Shown: in pieces, positions 33,771 to 48,400 of the stretch
How the letters are laid out: each line of letters begins with the position of its first letter
How positions within the stretch are numbered: position 1 is the stretch's first letter
From: Allium sativum
Taxonomy: Eukaryota; Streptophyta; Magnoliopsida; Asparagales; Amaryllidaceae
Assembly (NCBI GenBank): GCA_030737875.1
Contig: CM060909.1
Coordinates: 393,957,065 to 394,021,064 of the forward strand
DNA: 64,000 bases
Direction of reading: 5' to 3'
The notes under the pieces: generated by a model
Told to the model about the DNA's origin: nothing
The model's database searches: none
Seen by the model: the letters and a program-made list of their open reading frames with translations, nothing else
Translations under genes and position numbers: made by a program

Positions 33771-36700
33771 GCGGTTGAAACGACCCGAACTTCCCCGGTC
33801 TCCGAAGAGAAGGGAAAGCGCGGATTGTTTTGAGAACACGACAAAATAGAATGCATACAAAAGAACATTTCATTGTATATTACAACAATGCATCAGATTA
33901 CAAGAATATACAGAGTATAAATGAATGTTACACAGAAATATCAGAGATTACAATAAATTACATAGCAGCGGAAAATAATACAATACACAACTAGAAGAGA
34001 TATACGGATACAAAGCTTTCCGGATATCATTCCAGCTGTAAACCAGGATCCTGTGAATATAAATCTGCAAAACCAAAACTACAAGCTGCCCGTGTCAAAA
34101 TAAGGGCACCCAGAGTTTAGGTTAAAACAATAAACTCCAGGTCAGTCATGGGACTGGTGTGAGAACAAAAACAGTTAATCTTTATTTTTAAAGTTCGGTA
34201 AATCAAGGGACCACGCCGTAAAACACGGAACGGGTTTCCTCCCAAGAATACCTGTGCATAAAACAAACAGCGCAATGCTAAATAAAGAAAAATTAAGCTG
34301 TTATAAGACCCAGGTCCTATCACACAATGCAACGCAAGCCGGGGGATAGGGTTTTCCCTTATAACAGCCAAAGAATGCTTGATACGTTTAAAAGGAATCA
34401 TTTGATACTATTATAAGTGTATAGTGTATAAAACAACTTCAAATCATAAGTATCAATCATAGACGGCATGGGTACCATATATCATGTCGCCATACTAGGC
34501 TCTACAAATAAAAATGCAAATGTCACGTATTTGAAAATTGGATTTCCATCTGTGAACCGAGGCCAGGGATCGTCCTCTACCGATTCGTGACTCTCTAGCC
34601 CGAGCCACAGGCAAGCGCGCAGGCAAGCCTTGGAGCGACAGGGCTGGTCCACCGATGTGGATTATTATGCCTGAACACTACGTTTCCCTGCCCTTTGGGG
34701 CGTAAATGAGCCAACGAATGACTCCATCGGACCCGGATCGTCCGATCAAACCGAGGCGCCTCGCAACAACAACAACCACATAGGTGAAAAGTATATAAAT
34801 GTCAGGGCTGGTAGGTCACTGACACCACCCTAGCAAGAAAGAAACGCATGCCCTCCCTGAGGTCCTCACCCGTTTTTGGTTCACAACCGGGGTGCGAAAC
34901 TCGCGAAGTAAACGTTACACAAAGTTACGCCACAAAAGCCGTGCTTTGATCATCACCACAAGACTTTGCTTTTCAACAGAAGCCTCGATCAATTGCCACT
35001 TAGGCATGCCACACAGGCAATTCACTCCATGCGTTTGATATCCATCAATATATAACCCCTGAGTTCGTACGTCTCAGAGAAGGGCGTTAAGCAAGAGAAT
35101 AAATTCTCCGTCGCCAAACAGATATATATTTAATAGAGATAAATCACACGGACTAAAATCCAATGTCAGACACACAGTCCATTTACAAGTTCGCTCTGGG
35201 TCTGAACGAAACCGGGGGCACCTAGTACCCCGCATATCCATCGATCTCCAAGCACGTCTGGACGATCACTAACTGTTTCCATCTTCTTGGGTGTACAGCC
35301 CAATCAAGATCATCAGTAATTACCCGAATGACGTGAAGACCTCCGTTCTTCAACCACCGTCTTCATCTTCGATTTATCGTCGTATCAGTTATTCAGAATG
35401 GGATAAACCCGGTCTTTCCGAATAACTCGCGTATATTTTAAATAAGTGTTACACAAACACAACATATGCCTCATTCCAATTTATCAGTCACTAACCGTAA
35501 ATTAACAAGAGAATAATTCCCTAAATATTAACCCCGAAGACCGAAACCAACATCAGATCAATATCCAGAAAACCACTCTGCTTAGCTAACCGACAGTTAG
35601 TTTCTAAATTTCACATTCATAGGGAAAGGTTCCCATTAATTTTATCAAAGATAAATCCCTTGAATTTATTCTCTAATCTTCTTTTGAATTTCGATTCAAT
35701 TAGTAGGGATTAACGAACCTTACCAAAGTAATCATTTGTTTTAATTTCCCAATCCCAACCTATTCATCCCATGAAGTAAAACTGGTTATACTTCATATCT
35801 AACACCACGGTGTTATCGGTAAATTCAATTACCATTTCACGTTCAAATCTAATTAAAGATTTAACTAACGCCTGGAGCAAAACTGGTGATAATCCATCCT
35901 CGATCATTTCAATCTAATTAAAGATTCATTAAAACTCCACTTAGTTTTAATCTTTAACTGGGTTAAAGAATCAGTGTCATTTAAAACACAGTTCACGATA
36001 AACCCAAAATCACATTCCATTAATTATCGGGTTAAAGAACGAGTGTTATTTAAAACACTGTCCACGATAAACCCAAAAATCAATATCCATTCAATTCCAA
36101 TTAAATATCATTTAATTGGTACACTTCATTAAATCTAAATAAAAAGATTTAATCTTTTCTCAACTGGGTTCAAGAACAGTGTTAATGAAGACACCATTCA
36201 CGACAAACCCCAAATCACATTTGATATTAAATACAAGGCTTTGAATAGAAAATATATCGGCTTATATTCAATATCAAATTCTATGGTTAACAAATGTCCT
36301 ATTGGAAATAACGATATAAATATATATCTTTCAAATTTCCATAGCAACATCCGTATAATCACGAATTCCAACATCGAAATATTCCGAAGACACTTTCAAT
36401 TCAAATCCACTCCAATGCAATCATTGGGAATTCTGGTTATTTTTTTTAAAACCTTTTCAAATTCAATTCATTTATTTAAAAATAAATAGAATTATAATTC
36501 TAGTTCAAAACTAGTTCATTTCGATAAAAATCTATTTTTATCTTTTCAAATATGGAGTTTTTCATCCCAATCTTTCCCAAATCATTTCTTATGATTTAAC
36601 ACAAATTATTGATATTTTTAATGATTTTATCAAGGCCCGTACAGTCGATTTCCATCAACGGCCATCGAACTGCACTTACAGCGATCTTTTTCAAATTTGA

Positions 36701-37069
36701 TTTGGACATAATTCCAAATCCAACCGTTAGATTATGAATTTCTAATATTCATTAGAAAGCTCTTTTCGATACGAACCCAACGGTTCCGGTTTTAGGAGAA
36801 TCCGACGGTCGGATCTCCCGTAATGTCCGTTTGAAATAAATGGTCGAAATTCGCGAACTCCCACGGCGCGGCGCGTTCTATTCAGGCCATTATATTATAT
36901 ATAATATATATAATATATATTTCGTCGATTTCTATTTAAAACGAATTATATAGATAGTTTTGAATTCGTTTCAAAAACATTTTTCAACTTCCATTTCAAT
37001 TCAAATCAAAATTGAATTCTTCCTTATAAATTCGTTTTAAAATTCATTTCGATTCAATTCAAATTTCAA

Positions 37070-37400
37070 TTCAATTTGAATTCATTTCAATTCGGTTTCA
37101 ATTCAATTCGAATTCGTTTTCCATTCAATTCGAATTCGTTTTCAATTCAATTCAAATTCGTTTTCAATTCAATTCAATTCAATTCAAATTGGTTTTCTAT
37201 TCAATTCAAATTCATTTCGTTTTCTATTCGATTCAATTCGAATTGGTTTTCTATTCGATTCAATTCGAATTGGTTTTCTATTCGATTCAATTCAAATTGG
37301 TTTTCTATTCGATTCAATTCAAATTGGTTTTCTATTCGATTCAATTCAAATTGGTTTTCTATTCAATTCAATTCAAATTGGTTTTCTATTCGATTCCAAT
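37070..37400 (-). repeat. 27-bp tandem repeat (CAATTCAAATTGGTTTTCTATTCGATT type)
   Basis: About nine units. Because 27 is a multiple of three, two frames stay open (peptide period FSIRFNSNW on the plus strand). The N2 counterpart at 21190-21420 has only a few units. The sister N3 LTR has the array at about 44690-44930 with different unit content. Confidence 0.85.
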
Positions 37401-38514
37401 CAAATTTCATTTCAAAATATTCGATTTCGAAACCACTTTTCAATATTCGTTTTAAAATGAATAAAATCGATGTAAATATTGTTCACGTCAAAATGGCGTC
37501 AATCTAATCAACACGACTTCATATATTGATATTTTCAAATATTCCATTTCGAATATTTCTATTTCAAATATTTCTATTTCAAATATTTCTTTTCAAATAT
37601 TTCTATTTCAAATACACTATTTCAAATATTTCCATTTCAAATATTTCTTTTTCTAAACTGGAATGAGGCCCAATCAATTACCATATAATGTTAATTATAT
37701 GGATTTTCTACAACATCTGTATATATCAACAACGATGAATAATCAACCATCATCCAAAGTACGTTCTACACTGTATAAGCATCAAATATAAATGTTCAAC
37801 GCTTATAACAGCCTGTCAATCAATCGATCGACATACAACTAAACCATCGGGATTAGTGTACGTCAATTATCATCCCAATACCCGTGTGGGGTTTCAAGCA
37901 ATCAAACACAGATTTTTATTTGTGCAGTTGGGCGATGTGTAAAATTTATCGTCCCAATTAATGTCCTTCAAATAGGTGTACATAAACAAACCGTCCGGTT
38001 TGTAAATGAATATTTATTTATTCACATTCAGGTTAAAAATTATATTTTTAACGATCAAACTATTTTATTCAACCTATGAATATTCTATTCGGTTCATTTA
38101 TTAAATAAAATGTTATCTTTATTTTTCTAACATATTTTTTTGGAAATTTCGGCGGTATAACGGCACGATGCTAGAAACGGGACAAGGCCTAGCCTTATCC
38201 CCGGTCTAGTGAAGGCCCACGCCATTCGCACATCAATCAAATCAATTTCATTTCACCAAACAATTCAATTCAAACCAAATAATCTAACCAACTCCACAAC
38301 CAAACAATTAAACAAACAAGCCATCCATGGTCTGTGGATGACGGGTGTCGGGTGCTACTAAACACCGTCTGCATGCTAGTATACATATATGACTAGAAAA
38401 AGAAATTGAAGAGTGAGAAGTTCTCACCGATAGCTATCCGATCCCACGAATCTTCTTATGTAGAAATCTTCGTCGTTCTTGCCTCTTGTCACTTTCGTTG
38501 TCCTCTTTCACTAC

Positions 38515-38745
38515 ATATATAAAAATCGAATTTTTACTTCGTTATTCAATATATAAAAATCGAATTTTTACTTCGCTATTCAATATATAAAAATCGAATT
38601 TTTACTTCGCTATTCAATATATAAAAATCGAATTTTTACTCTGCTATTCAATATAGAAAAATCGAATTTTTACTTTGCTATTCAATATAGAAAAATCGAA
38701 TTTTTACTTTGCTATTCAATATATAAAAATCGAATTTTTATGTAT
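38515..38745 (-). repeat. 34-bp tandem repeat, seven units
   Basis: The same unit family as 19667-19972, in reverse orientation. Confidence 0.9.
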
Positions 38746-38842
38746 AAAGATCAATTCTTTATCTAATAAAAAAACTATGCTTTAAGTAATTAAAAATCTA
38801 CGCTTTACTCTTTTCACTTTCAACATAAACAAAAACAAGCTT

Positions 38843-39400
38843 ACAGTTCTTTTCATGTCGAACTGAGAAACCCACTGCCGATGGCAAAAGTTCACCTGCG
38901 CCCCTCTTTGACAACGACGATCGCACTCCCTCCTTGAAGCCAGCAATGGCATTCGAACTTCATGTACTGATGATGGCTCTGATGCGCTCGATTTGGTTTG
39001 CCGAGATGTCGGGTTCGGATTCTAGAAGAGGAGGCGAAAGAGAAGTGAGAGGGGGTCGAGGCTGGAGATCGCCTGAAGCGCTCGAAGGGGGGGGGGCTAT
39101 TGCTCATCGCGGTGGTGCGGGGGTTAGCGCAGGCGTCGGCTTCAGGAAAGGGGGGCTCGCGCTTCGATTGGAAGGGATGAGGGGGGAGAGCTGAGGGCGG
39201 AGGAGAAGATGGCTAACGGAGGGGTTGGCGATGGCGACAGAGGAGGGCTGGGCGGCGGATTCCAACGAGCGTTTTTGTTTTTTTTCTTGCGTTCTGAACT
39301 GATAAGGGACGAAGGGAAAAGAAAGAAAAGGGGGGGGGGGTCTATATGTAAATATATATTTTATTATATTATTAATTTCAAAAAGAAACTTTTATTTCCG
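38843..39400 (-). promoter_or_regulatory. N3 3' LTR: candidate promoter and GC-rich leader
   Basis: On the minus strand an AT-rich TATA-like stretch (about 39340-39370) precedes about 480 bp of GC-rich, CT-rich sequence. It ends at a donor-like CT|GTAAGC (plus 38839-38844). An acceptor, TTTTGCAG|AT, lies near plus 34063-34070. The leader shows no similarity to the N2 leader although both flanks align. Confidence 0.4.
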
Positions 39401-40246
39401 ACCTCGAAACGAGGCCCACCGCCTATCGTCCATAGCTAATTACCCCCATTCCGAACACAATGGGATATGTATCATAGGCTGATTCGATCGTTTCGATCAG
39501 TTTTCGTTAAAATCAACATATAACTCTATATATTGAATTTGAACGCGCATTTCAATTTACTGGGGTCACATACTAACTAGAAAAATCCCATAAAAATATT
39601 TTCTAGCTTCGTATTGACAATACGGTCCTAACAAAACTAGTTTCGTCGAATTCTGAGACCGTTAGAAAAATTGCCATTTTCCAGTCGATTAAAATCAACT
39701 GAAACTGGTCAAACACGTTTTCTTTTGCCACGCTCACATATTGAATCGAAAAATTATGAAATTTGAAACCTAGCAATAACTTTACATCACGGACCCAGCA
39801 AAAGTGGTTTCGTCGAAATCCGAAGTCATTTGCAAAATTTCCATTTTTAAGGGCTTGAATTCCATAGCGACTATTCAGAATTTTCAACTGGACATATCTT
39901 TTGATTCCCGCTATGAAATTTTGATTCTTTGGATTCGTTGGAAAGATATTATCAATTAGATTCCATTATTTTTGGTTTCACTAAAATCCGGTTTGTTTTT
40001 CACCTGGTACATTCATTTGAAGTTTGAAATCGAATTATCGAACTACCACGCCATTTTCAATTCCTTTTATAATTATAAATAATTATTTATATTCTAACGA
40101 CGACGTATATAATATATACGTTCTAATTCCATTCAAAATAAATTTCTCGTCGATATTATTTAAAATAATTCATTTTAAATAATCAAAATTCGCCAAAATT
40201 GCCAAAATAAAAATTTTAAACTGGCCCAGATTTTCGGGTTGTTACA

Positions 40247-41287
40247 ATCTCCCCCACTTAAAACTTTTCATCCCCGAAAAGGAACAAAGTCGAAAGTGGT
40301 TTGATTAATCAACTCTATGTTCGATCTGGCTTCCATTCTCCAACCTTTCAGTTTCTGAGAATTTTCAAATTCTTCAAAAATTTGGCTAACACCCTAAATT
40401 TTCGAAAATTTTCGCCATAACCTCCCCTGCACCGGGAGCCACGGGAAAATCCCGAAATTGCCATATAGGCCTTCTGATCTCAAAAAAAAAAAAAAAAAAA
40501 GCCAAGCGGCTAGCCAATAGGCTCATAAAATCATCATCACCCAAACAAAACAGTAAATTATGTAGTAAACATGTACCTATTTGTCAGGTAAACAAATTTT
40601 ATTCTCTGCTCTAGCCTCCTTGCTATGACCTGTTCAATGTAAGTACAAGTATATGCAAGAAAATGCGATAAATTTTCAATATAACTCAATATTTGGTTCA
40701 TTTTGGTTAAAGGTTCAACATCTTAATTAATCAACCAATAATCAAACAACTCAACCATCAATCAATTAGTTGATTAGCTTTTGAAATTCATAACTTTGAT
40801 ATATAGTCAAAAATCAGATTTTTGATGCCAAATCACAACAATAGGCCCTATCTAATTTTGGTTCTCACACCAGTCAATTGGAAATTTATAGAAATCTCAC
40901 CTTCGAAACTCGAAAATAAATACTGGCGATGGTGCCCCGTCACCAGAATTATCCCCGGGCACTAGAGTATGATTCTATAACTATCCAATACATTAAAACT
41001 TCGAATACACGTTTGCCAGACATATATGCAACATCTTTATATATTGGATTGTCCAAATAAATATAAATAAATAATCAAATACGAATGATTGATTTAAATT
41101 TTCAAAACAAAAATTGTTTTTACTTTTAAAAATATACTCTTCACACTCGTTCTCGGATACTACTGATCCCATCTCTAACGAGTCATTCCCATTGGATATT
41201 ACTAATCCAATATCTGATGAATTCTTTCGTATGGTTCTAATGTGTCTTGTTCTCTAAGCTTTGTAAACCAAAGCTCTGATACCACGA
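40247..41287 (-). other. N3 internal region, non-coding
   Basis: 1041 bp between the LTRs, diverged from the N2 interior but alignable with it. It contains the PBS complement at 41273-41284 (GCTCTGATACCA on the plus strand), the PPT complement at 40248-40259 (TCTCCCCCACTT) and the self-complementary stem at 40923-40946. It has no coding capacity. Confidence 0.9.
40923..40946 (-). promoter_or_regulatory. Self-complementary stem in N3 interior
   Basis: CTGGCGATGGTG followed by CCCCGTCACCAG, at the same distance from the PBS as the N2 palindrome. Relative to N2 several positions changed. At least one changed on both arms so that an A-T pair became G-C. Two positions no longer pair. Confidence 0.55.
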
Positions 41288-44200
41288 TGAAACGACCCGA
41301 ACTTCCCCGGTCTCCGAAGAGAAGGGAAAGCGCGGATTGTTTTGAGAACACGACAAAATAGAACGCACACAAAAGAACATTTCATTGTATATTACAACAA
41401 TGCATCAGATTACAAGAATATACAAAGTAAAAATGAATGTTACACAGAAGTATCAGAGATTACAATAAATTACATAGCAGCGGAAAATAATACAATACAC
41501 AACTAGAAGAGATATACAGATACAAAGCTTTCCGGATATCATTCCAGCTGTAAACCAGGATCCTGTCAATATAAATCTGCAAAACCAAAACTACTAGCTG
41601 CCCGTGTCAAAATAAGGGCACCCAGAGTTTAGGTTAAAACAATAAACTCCAGGTCAGTCATGGGACTGGTATGAGAACAAAACAGTTAATCTTTATTTTT
41701 AAAGTTCGGTAAATCAAGGGACCACGCCGTAAAACACGGAACGGGTTTCCTCCCAAGAATACCTGCGCATAAAACAAACAGCGCAACGCTAAATAAAGAA
41801 AAATGAAGCTATTATAAGACCCAGGTCCTATCACACAATGCAACGTAAGCCGGGGGATAGGGTTTTCCCTTATAACAGCCAAAGAATGCTTGATACGTTT
41901 AAAAGGAATCATTTGATACTATTATAAGTGTATAGTGTATAAAACAACATCAAATCATAAGTATCAATCATAGACGGCATAGGTACCATATATCATGTCG
42001 CCATACTAGGCTCTACAAATAAAACCGCAAATGTCACGTATTTGAAAATTGGATTTCCATCTGTGAACCGAGGCCAGGGATCGTCCTCTACCGATTCGTG
42101 ACTCTCTAGCCCGAGCCACAGGCAAGCGCGCAGGCAAGCCTTGGAGCGACAGGGCCGGTCCACCGATGTGGATTATTATGCCTGAACACTACGTTTCCCC
42201 ACCCTTTGGGGCGTAAATGAGCCAACGAATGACTCCATCGGACCCGGATCATCCGATCAAACCGAGGCGCCTCGCAACAGCAACAACCACATAGGTGAAA
42301 AGTATATAAATGTCAGGGCTGGTAGGTCACTGACACCACCCTAGCTAGAAAGAAACGCATGCCCTCCCTGAGGTCCTCTCCCGTTTTTGGTTCACAACCG
42401 GGGTGCGAAACTCGCGAAGTAAACGTTACACAAAGCTACGCCATAAAGGCCGTGCTTGGATCATCACCACAAGACTTTGCTTTTCAACAGAAGCCTCGAT
42501 CAATTGCCACTTAGGCATGCCACACAGGCAATTCACTCCATGCGTTTGATATCCATCAATATATAACCCCTGAGCTCGTACGTCTCAGAGAAGTGCGTTA
42601 AGAAAGAGAATAAATTCTCCGTCGCCAAACAGATATATATTTAATAGAGATAAATCACACGGACTAAAATCCAATGTCAGACACACAGTCCATTTACAAG
42701 TTCGCTCTGGGTCTGAACGAAACCGGGGGCACCTAGTACCCTGCATATCCATCGATCTCCAAGCACGTCTGGACGATCACTAACTGTTTCCATCTTCTTG
42801 GGTGTACAGCCCAATCAAGATCATCAGTAATTACCCAAACGACGTGAAGACCTCCGGTCTTCAACCACCGTCTTCATCTTCGACTTATCGTCGTATCAGT
42901 TATTCAGAATGGGATAAACCCGGTCTTTTCGAATAACTCGTGTATATTTTAAATAAGTGTTACACAAACACAACATATGCCTCATTCCAATTTATCAGTC
43001 ACTAACCGTAAATTAACAAGAGAATAATTCCCCAAATATTAACCCCGAAGGCCGAAACCAACATCAGATCAATATCCAGAAAACCACTCTGCTTAGCTAA
43101 CCGACAGTTAGTTCCTAAATTTCACATTCATAGGGAAAGGTTCCCATTAATTTTATCAAAGATAAATCCCTTGAATTTATTCTCTAATCTTCTTTTGAAT
43201 TTCGATTCAATTAGTCGGGATTAACGAACCATACCGAAGTAACCATTTGTTTTAATTTCCCAATCCCAACCTATTCATCCCATGAAGTAAAACTGGTTAT
43301 ACTTCATATCTAACACCACGGTGTTATCGGTAAATTCAATTACCATTTCACGTTCAAATCTAATTAAAGATTTAACTAACGCCTGGAGCAAAACTGGTGA
43401 TAATCCATCCTCGATCATTTCAATCTAATTAAAGATTCATTAAAACTCCACTTAGTTTTAATCTTTAACTGGGTTAAAGAATCAGTGTCATTTAAAACAC
43501 AGTTCACGATAAACCCAAAATCACATTCCATTAATTATCGGGTTAAAGAACGAGTGTTATTTAAAACACTGTCCACGATAAACCCAAAAATCAATATCCA
43601 TTCAATTCCAATTAAATATCATTTAATTGGTACACTTCATTAAATCTAAATAAAAAGATTTAATCTTTTCTCAACTGGGTTCAAGAACAGTGTTAATGAA
43701 GACACCATTCACGACAAACCCCAAATCACATTTGATATTAAATACAAGGCTTTGAATAGAAAATATATCGGCTTATATTCGATATCAAATTCTACGATTA
43801 ACAAATGTCCTATTGGAAATAACGATATAAATATATATCTTTCAAATTTCCATAGCAACATCCGTATAATCACGAATTCCAACATCGAAATATTCCGAAG
43901 ACTATTTCGATTCAAATCCACTCCAATGCAATCATTGGGAATTCTGGTTTTTTTTTTTTTTTAAAACCTTTTCAAATTCAATTTATTTATTTAAAAATAA
44001 ATAGAATTATAATTCTAGTTCAAAACTAGTTCATTTCGATAGAAATCTATTTTTATCTTTTCAAACATGGATTTTTTCATCCCAATCTTTCCCAAATCAT
44101 TTCTTATGATTTCACACAAATTGTTGATATTTTTAATGATTTTATCAAGGCCCGTACAGTCGATTTCCATCAACGGCCATCGAACTGCACTTACAGCGAC

Positions 44201-47200
44201 CTTTTTCAAATTTGATTTGGACATAATTCGAAATCCAACCGTTAGATTTTGAATTTCTAATATTCATTAGAAAGCTCTTTTCGATACGAACCCAACAGTT
44301 CCTGTTTTAGGAGAATCCGACGGTGGGATCTCCCGTAATGTCCGTTTGAAATAAATGGTCGAAATTCGCAAACTCCCGCGGCGCGGCGCGTTCTATTCAG
44401 GCCATTACATTATATATATAATATATATAATATATATTTCATCGATTTCTATTTAAAACGAATTATATAGATAGTTTTGAATTCATTTCAAAAACATTTT
44501 TCAACTTCCATTTCAATTCAAATCAAAATTGAATTCTTCCTTATAAATTCGTTTTAAAATTCATTTCTATTCAATTCAAATTTCAATTCAATTTGAATTC
44601 ATTTCAATTCGGTTTCAATTCAATTCGAATTCGTTTTCCATTCGATTCGAATTCGTTTTCAATTTAATTCGAATTCGTTTTCAATTCAATTCAAATTGGT
44701 TTTCTATTCAATTCAAATTCATTTCGTTTTCTATTCGATTCAATTCGAATTGGTTTTCTATTCGATTCAATTCGAATTGGTTTTCTATTCGATTCAATTC
44801 AAATTGGTTTTCTATTCGATTCAATTCAAATTGGTTTTCTATTCAATTCAATTCAATTCAAATTGGTTTTCTATTCGATTCAAATCAAATTGGTTTTCTA
44901 TTCGATTCAAATCGAATTTCATTTCAAAATATTCGATTTCGAAATCACTTTTCAATATTCGTTTTAAAATGAATAAAATCGATGTAAATATCGTTCACGT
45001 CAAAATGGCGTCAATCTAATCAACACGGCTTCATATATTGATATTTTCAAATATTCCATTTCGAATATTTCTGTTTCAAATATTTCTTTTCAAATATTTC
45101 TATTTCAAATATTCTATTCCAAATATTTCCATTTCAAATATTTCTTTTTCTAAACTGGAATGAGGCCCAATCAATTACCATATAATGTTAATTATATGGA
45201 TTTTCTACAACACGTGTATATATCAACAACGATGAATAATCAACCATCATCCAAAGTGCATTCTACACTGTATAAGCATCAAATATAAATGTTCAACGCT
45301 TATAACAGCCTGTCAATCAATCGATCGACATACAACTAAACAATCGGGATTAGTGTACGTCAAATATCATCCCAATACCCGTGTGGGGTTTCAAGCAATC
45401 AAACACAGATTTTTATTTGTGTAGTTGGGCGATGTGTAAAATTTTTCTTCCCAATCAATGTCCTTCAAATAGGTGTACATAAACAAACCGTCCGGTTTGT
45501 AAATGAATATTTGTTTATTCACATTCACGTTAAAAATTATATTTTTAACGATCAACTATTTTATTCAACCTATGAATATTCTATTCGGTTCATTTATTAA
45601 ATAAAATGTTATCTTTATTTTTCTAACATATTTTTTTGGAAATTTCGGCGGTATAACGGCACGATACTAGAAACGGGACAAGGCCTAGCCTTATCCCCGG
45701 TCTAGTGAAGGCCCATGCCATTCACACATCAATCAAATCAATTTCATTTCACCAAACAATTCAATTCAAACCAAATAATCTAACCAACTCAACAACCAAA
45801 CAATTAAACAAACAATCCATCCATGGTCTGTGGATGACGGGTGTCGGGTGCTACTAAATACCGTCTGCATCCTAGTATACATATATGACTAGAAAAAGAA
45901 ATTGAAGAGTGAGAAGTTCTCATCGATAGCTATCCGATCCCACGAATCTTCTTATGTAGAAATCTTCGTCGTTTTTGCCTCTTGTCACTTTCGTTGTCCG
46001 CTTTCACTACATATATAAAAATCGAATTTTTACTTCGTTATTCAATATATAAAAATCGAATTTTTACTTCGTTATTCAATATATAAAAATCGAATTTTTA
46101 CTTCGCTATTCAATATAGAAAAATCGAAAATTTACTTTGCTATTCAATATAGAAAAATCGAATTTTTACTTTGCTATTCAATATAGAAAAATCGAATTTT
46201 TACTTTGCTATTCAACATATAAAAATCGAATTTTTATGTATAAAGATCAATTCTTTATCTAATAAAAAAACTATGCTTTAACTAATTAAAAATCTACGCT
46301 TTACTCTTTTCACTTTCAACATAAACAAAAACAAGCTTACAGTTCTTTTCATGTCGAACTGAGAAACCCACTGCCGATGGCAAAAGTTCACCTGCGCCCC
46401 TCTTTGACAACGACGACCGCACTCCCTCCCTGACGCCAGCAATGGCATTCTAACTTCATGTACTGATGGTGGCTCCGATGCGCTCGATTTGGTTTGCCGA
46501 GATGTAGGGTTCGGATTCTAGAAGAGGAGGCGAGAGAGAAGTGAGAGGGGGACGAGGCTGGAGATCGCCCGAAGCGCTCGAAGGGGGGGGGGCTATTGCT
46601 CATCGCGGTGGTGCGGGGGTTAGGGCAGGCGTCGGCTTCAGGAAAGGGGGGCTCGCGCTTCGATTGGAAGGGATGAGGGGGGAGAGCTGAGGGCGGAGGA
46701 GAAGATGGCCAGCGGAGGGGTTGGCGATGGCGACAGAGAAGGGCTGGGCGGCGGATTCCATCGAGCATTTTTGTTTTTTTTTTCTTGCGTTCTGAACTGA
46801 TAAGGGAGGAAGGGAAAAGAAAGAAAAGGGGGGGTCTATATGTAAATATATATTTTATTATATTATTAATTTCAAAAAGAAACTTTTATTTCTGACCTCG
46901 AAACGAGGCCCACCGCCTATCGTCCATAGCTAATTACCCCCATTCCGAACACAATGGGATATGTATCGTAGGCTGATTCGATCGTTTCGATCAGTTTCCG
47001 TTAAAATCAACATATAACTCTATATATTGAATTTGAACGCGCATTTCAATTTACTGGGGTCACATACTAACTAGAAAAATCCCAGAAAAATATTTTCTAG
47101 CTTCGTATTGACAATACGGTCCTAACAAAACTAGTTTCGTCGAATTCTGAGACCGTTAGAAAAATTGCCATTTTCCAGTCGATTAAAATCAACTGAAACT

Positions 47201-47740
47201 GGTCAAACACGTCTTCTTTTGCCATGCTCACATATTGAATCGAAAAATTATGAAATTTGAAACCTAGTAATAACTTTACATCATGGACCCAACAAAAGTG
47301 GTTTCGTCGAAATCCGAAGTCATTTGCAAAATTTCCATTTTTAAGGGCCTGAATTCCACAGCGACTATTCAGAATTTTCAACTGGACATATCTTTTGATT
47401 CCCGCTATGAAATTTTGATTCTTCGGATTCGTTGGAAAGATATTATCAATTAGATTCCATTATTTTTGGTTTCACTAAAATCCGGTTTGTTTTGCACCCG
47501 GTACATTCATTTGAAGTTTGAAATCGAATTATCGAACTACCGCGTCATTTTCAATTCCTTTTATAATTATAAATAATTATTTATATTCTAACGACGACGT
47601 ATATAATATATACGTTCTAATTCCATTCAAAATAAATTTCTTGTCGATATTATTTAAAATAATTCATTTTAAATAATCAAAATTTGCCAAAATTGCCAAA
47701 ATAAAAATTTTAAACTAGCCCAGATTTTCGGGTTGTTACA
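41288..47740 (-). repeat. N3 5' LTR (right on the map)
   Basis: Collinear with 33776-40246. The 34-bp array is at about 46010-46245 (seven units). The GC-rich leader is at about 46340-46820, with donor-like GTAAGC on the minus strand at plus 46335-46340. The minus-strand frame of 126 codons at 46388-46768 covers the leader but is shorter and shifted in the sister LTR. Confidence 0.92.
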
Positions 47741-47745
47741 GCGGT

Positions 47746-48400
47746 TTTGATTGTATATTATATATGTAGAACATTAGATGCAAGCGTTCTACTAGATTGA
47801 TATTACTTATGTTAGACATTACTATAATATCAGAGTAATATTGTTTTACAAATGATTTGGGTTATCGTAAGGTAAAAACCATCCGTGTTTATGTGTGGAT
47901 CGGTCTTACAATTATTCTTTCTTTGAAAGGATTTTGAAAGTTAAATCGATATGATTTGAGTTTACTCACACCAGTCACATGACTGACCCAGAGTTTATTT
48001 TGTTTTGTTTTCCCTAAACTCTTTGGTGCCCAATTTTGTATGGGCAGTCAAGTAGTCGGGATTTACAGATACTTGAAGAGCTGGTGCAGGAGGCTTCAGG
48101 ATTATATAACTATTGTTTATTTCCGCTGTGTTGTAAGTGTTATACCTTAATAATGGTATTGTATACAGATACTGTTTTATTTCAAAGTTCTATTATGAAA
48201 TATATTTATTCGTTCCGCTGTGTGATTCGTGTTTACTCTGATGTTGTGATGTTCTTCCTCTTCTTCTATTCTAAGTTTCTATCTTATCCATTCTCACCCT
48301 CTAATTTCTTTCAATGACTATCCGGTGTTTCCGATGCTTGTATAATCGACATAGTGTTGTATGCCGATATCTAGGATCGCAAATTCCCTGGGTCGTTACA
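47746..48400 (+). repeat. N1 left LTR, part 3 (3' end)
   Basis: Matches 55471-56126. It holds the hairpin triad at 47972-48046 (CAGTCA-CA-TGACTG, GAGTTTA...TAAACTC, TGCCCA...TGGGCA) and an acceptor-like TTTACAG|AT near 48063-48070. It ends GTCGTTACA at 48400. Confidence 0.92.

Larger units (their letters stand above)
33776..40246 (-). repeat. N3 3' LTR (left on the map)
   Basis: Homologous to N2 LTRs over most of its length. It differs in an expanded 27-bp array (about 37070-37400) and in a completely different leader module (about 38750-39400). The hairpin triad is at 34086-34157, with the first stem CAGTC/GACTG and a 4-nt loop. Confidence 0.9.
33776..47740 (-). mobile_element. N3: non-coding giant-LTR retrotransposon, TSD GCGGT
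   Basis: Related to N2 but in the opposite orientation. Its LTRs are 33776-40246 (element 3' LTR) and 41288-47740 (element 5' LTR), each about 6.46 kb, around 1041 bp of interior. On the minus strand the LTR starts TGTAACAACCCGAAAATCT (TGTAACTAGCC-type variants inside) and ends TCGGGTCGTTTCA. GCGGT flanks it (33771-33775 and 47741-47745). By eye about 15 differences occur in the first 560 bp of the two LTRs, so it is older than N2 and younger than N1. It has no gag or pol. Confidence 0.95.

Noticed and set aside
37076..37507. 143-codon frame with FSIRFNSNW repeats
   Set aside because: A direct result of a 27-bp tandem repeat being open in several frames. The N2 counterpart lacks the expansion, and the peptide is low complexity.
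46388..46768. 126-codon Pro/Ser/Arg-rich frame in the N3 leader
   Set aside because: The sister LTR has a shorter, altered frame. Composition is that of a GC-rich leader. Kept only as possible captured sequence.
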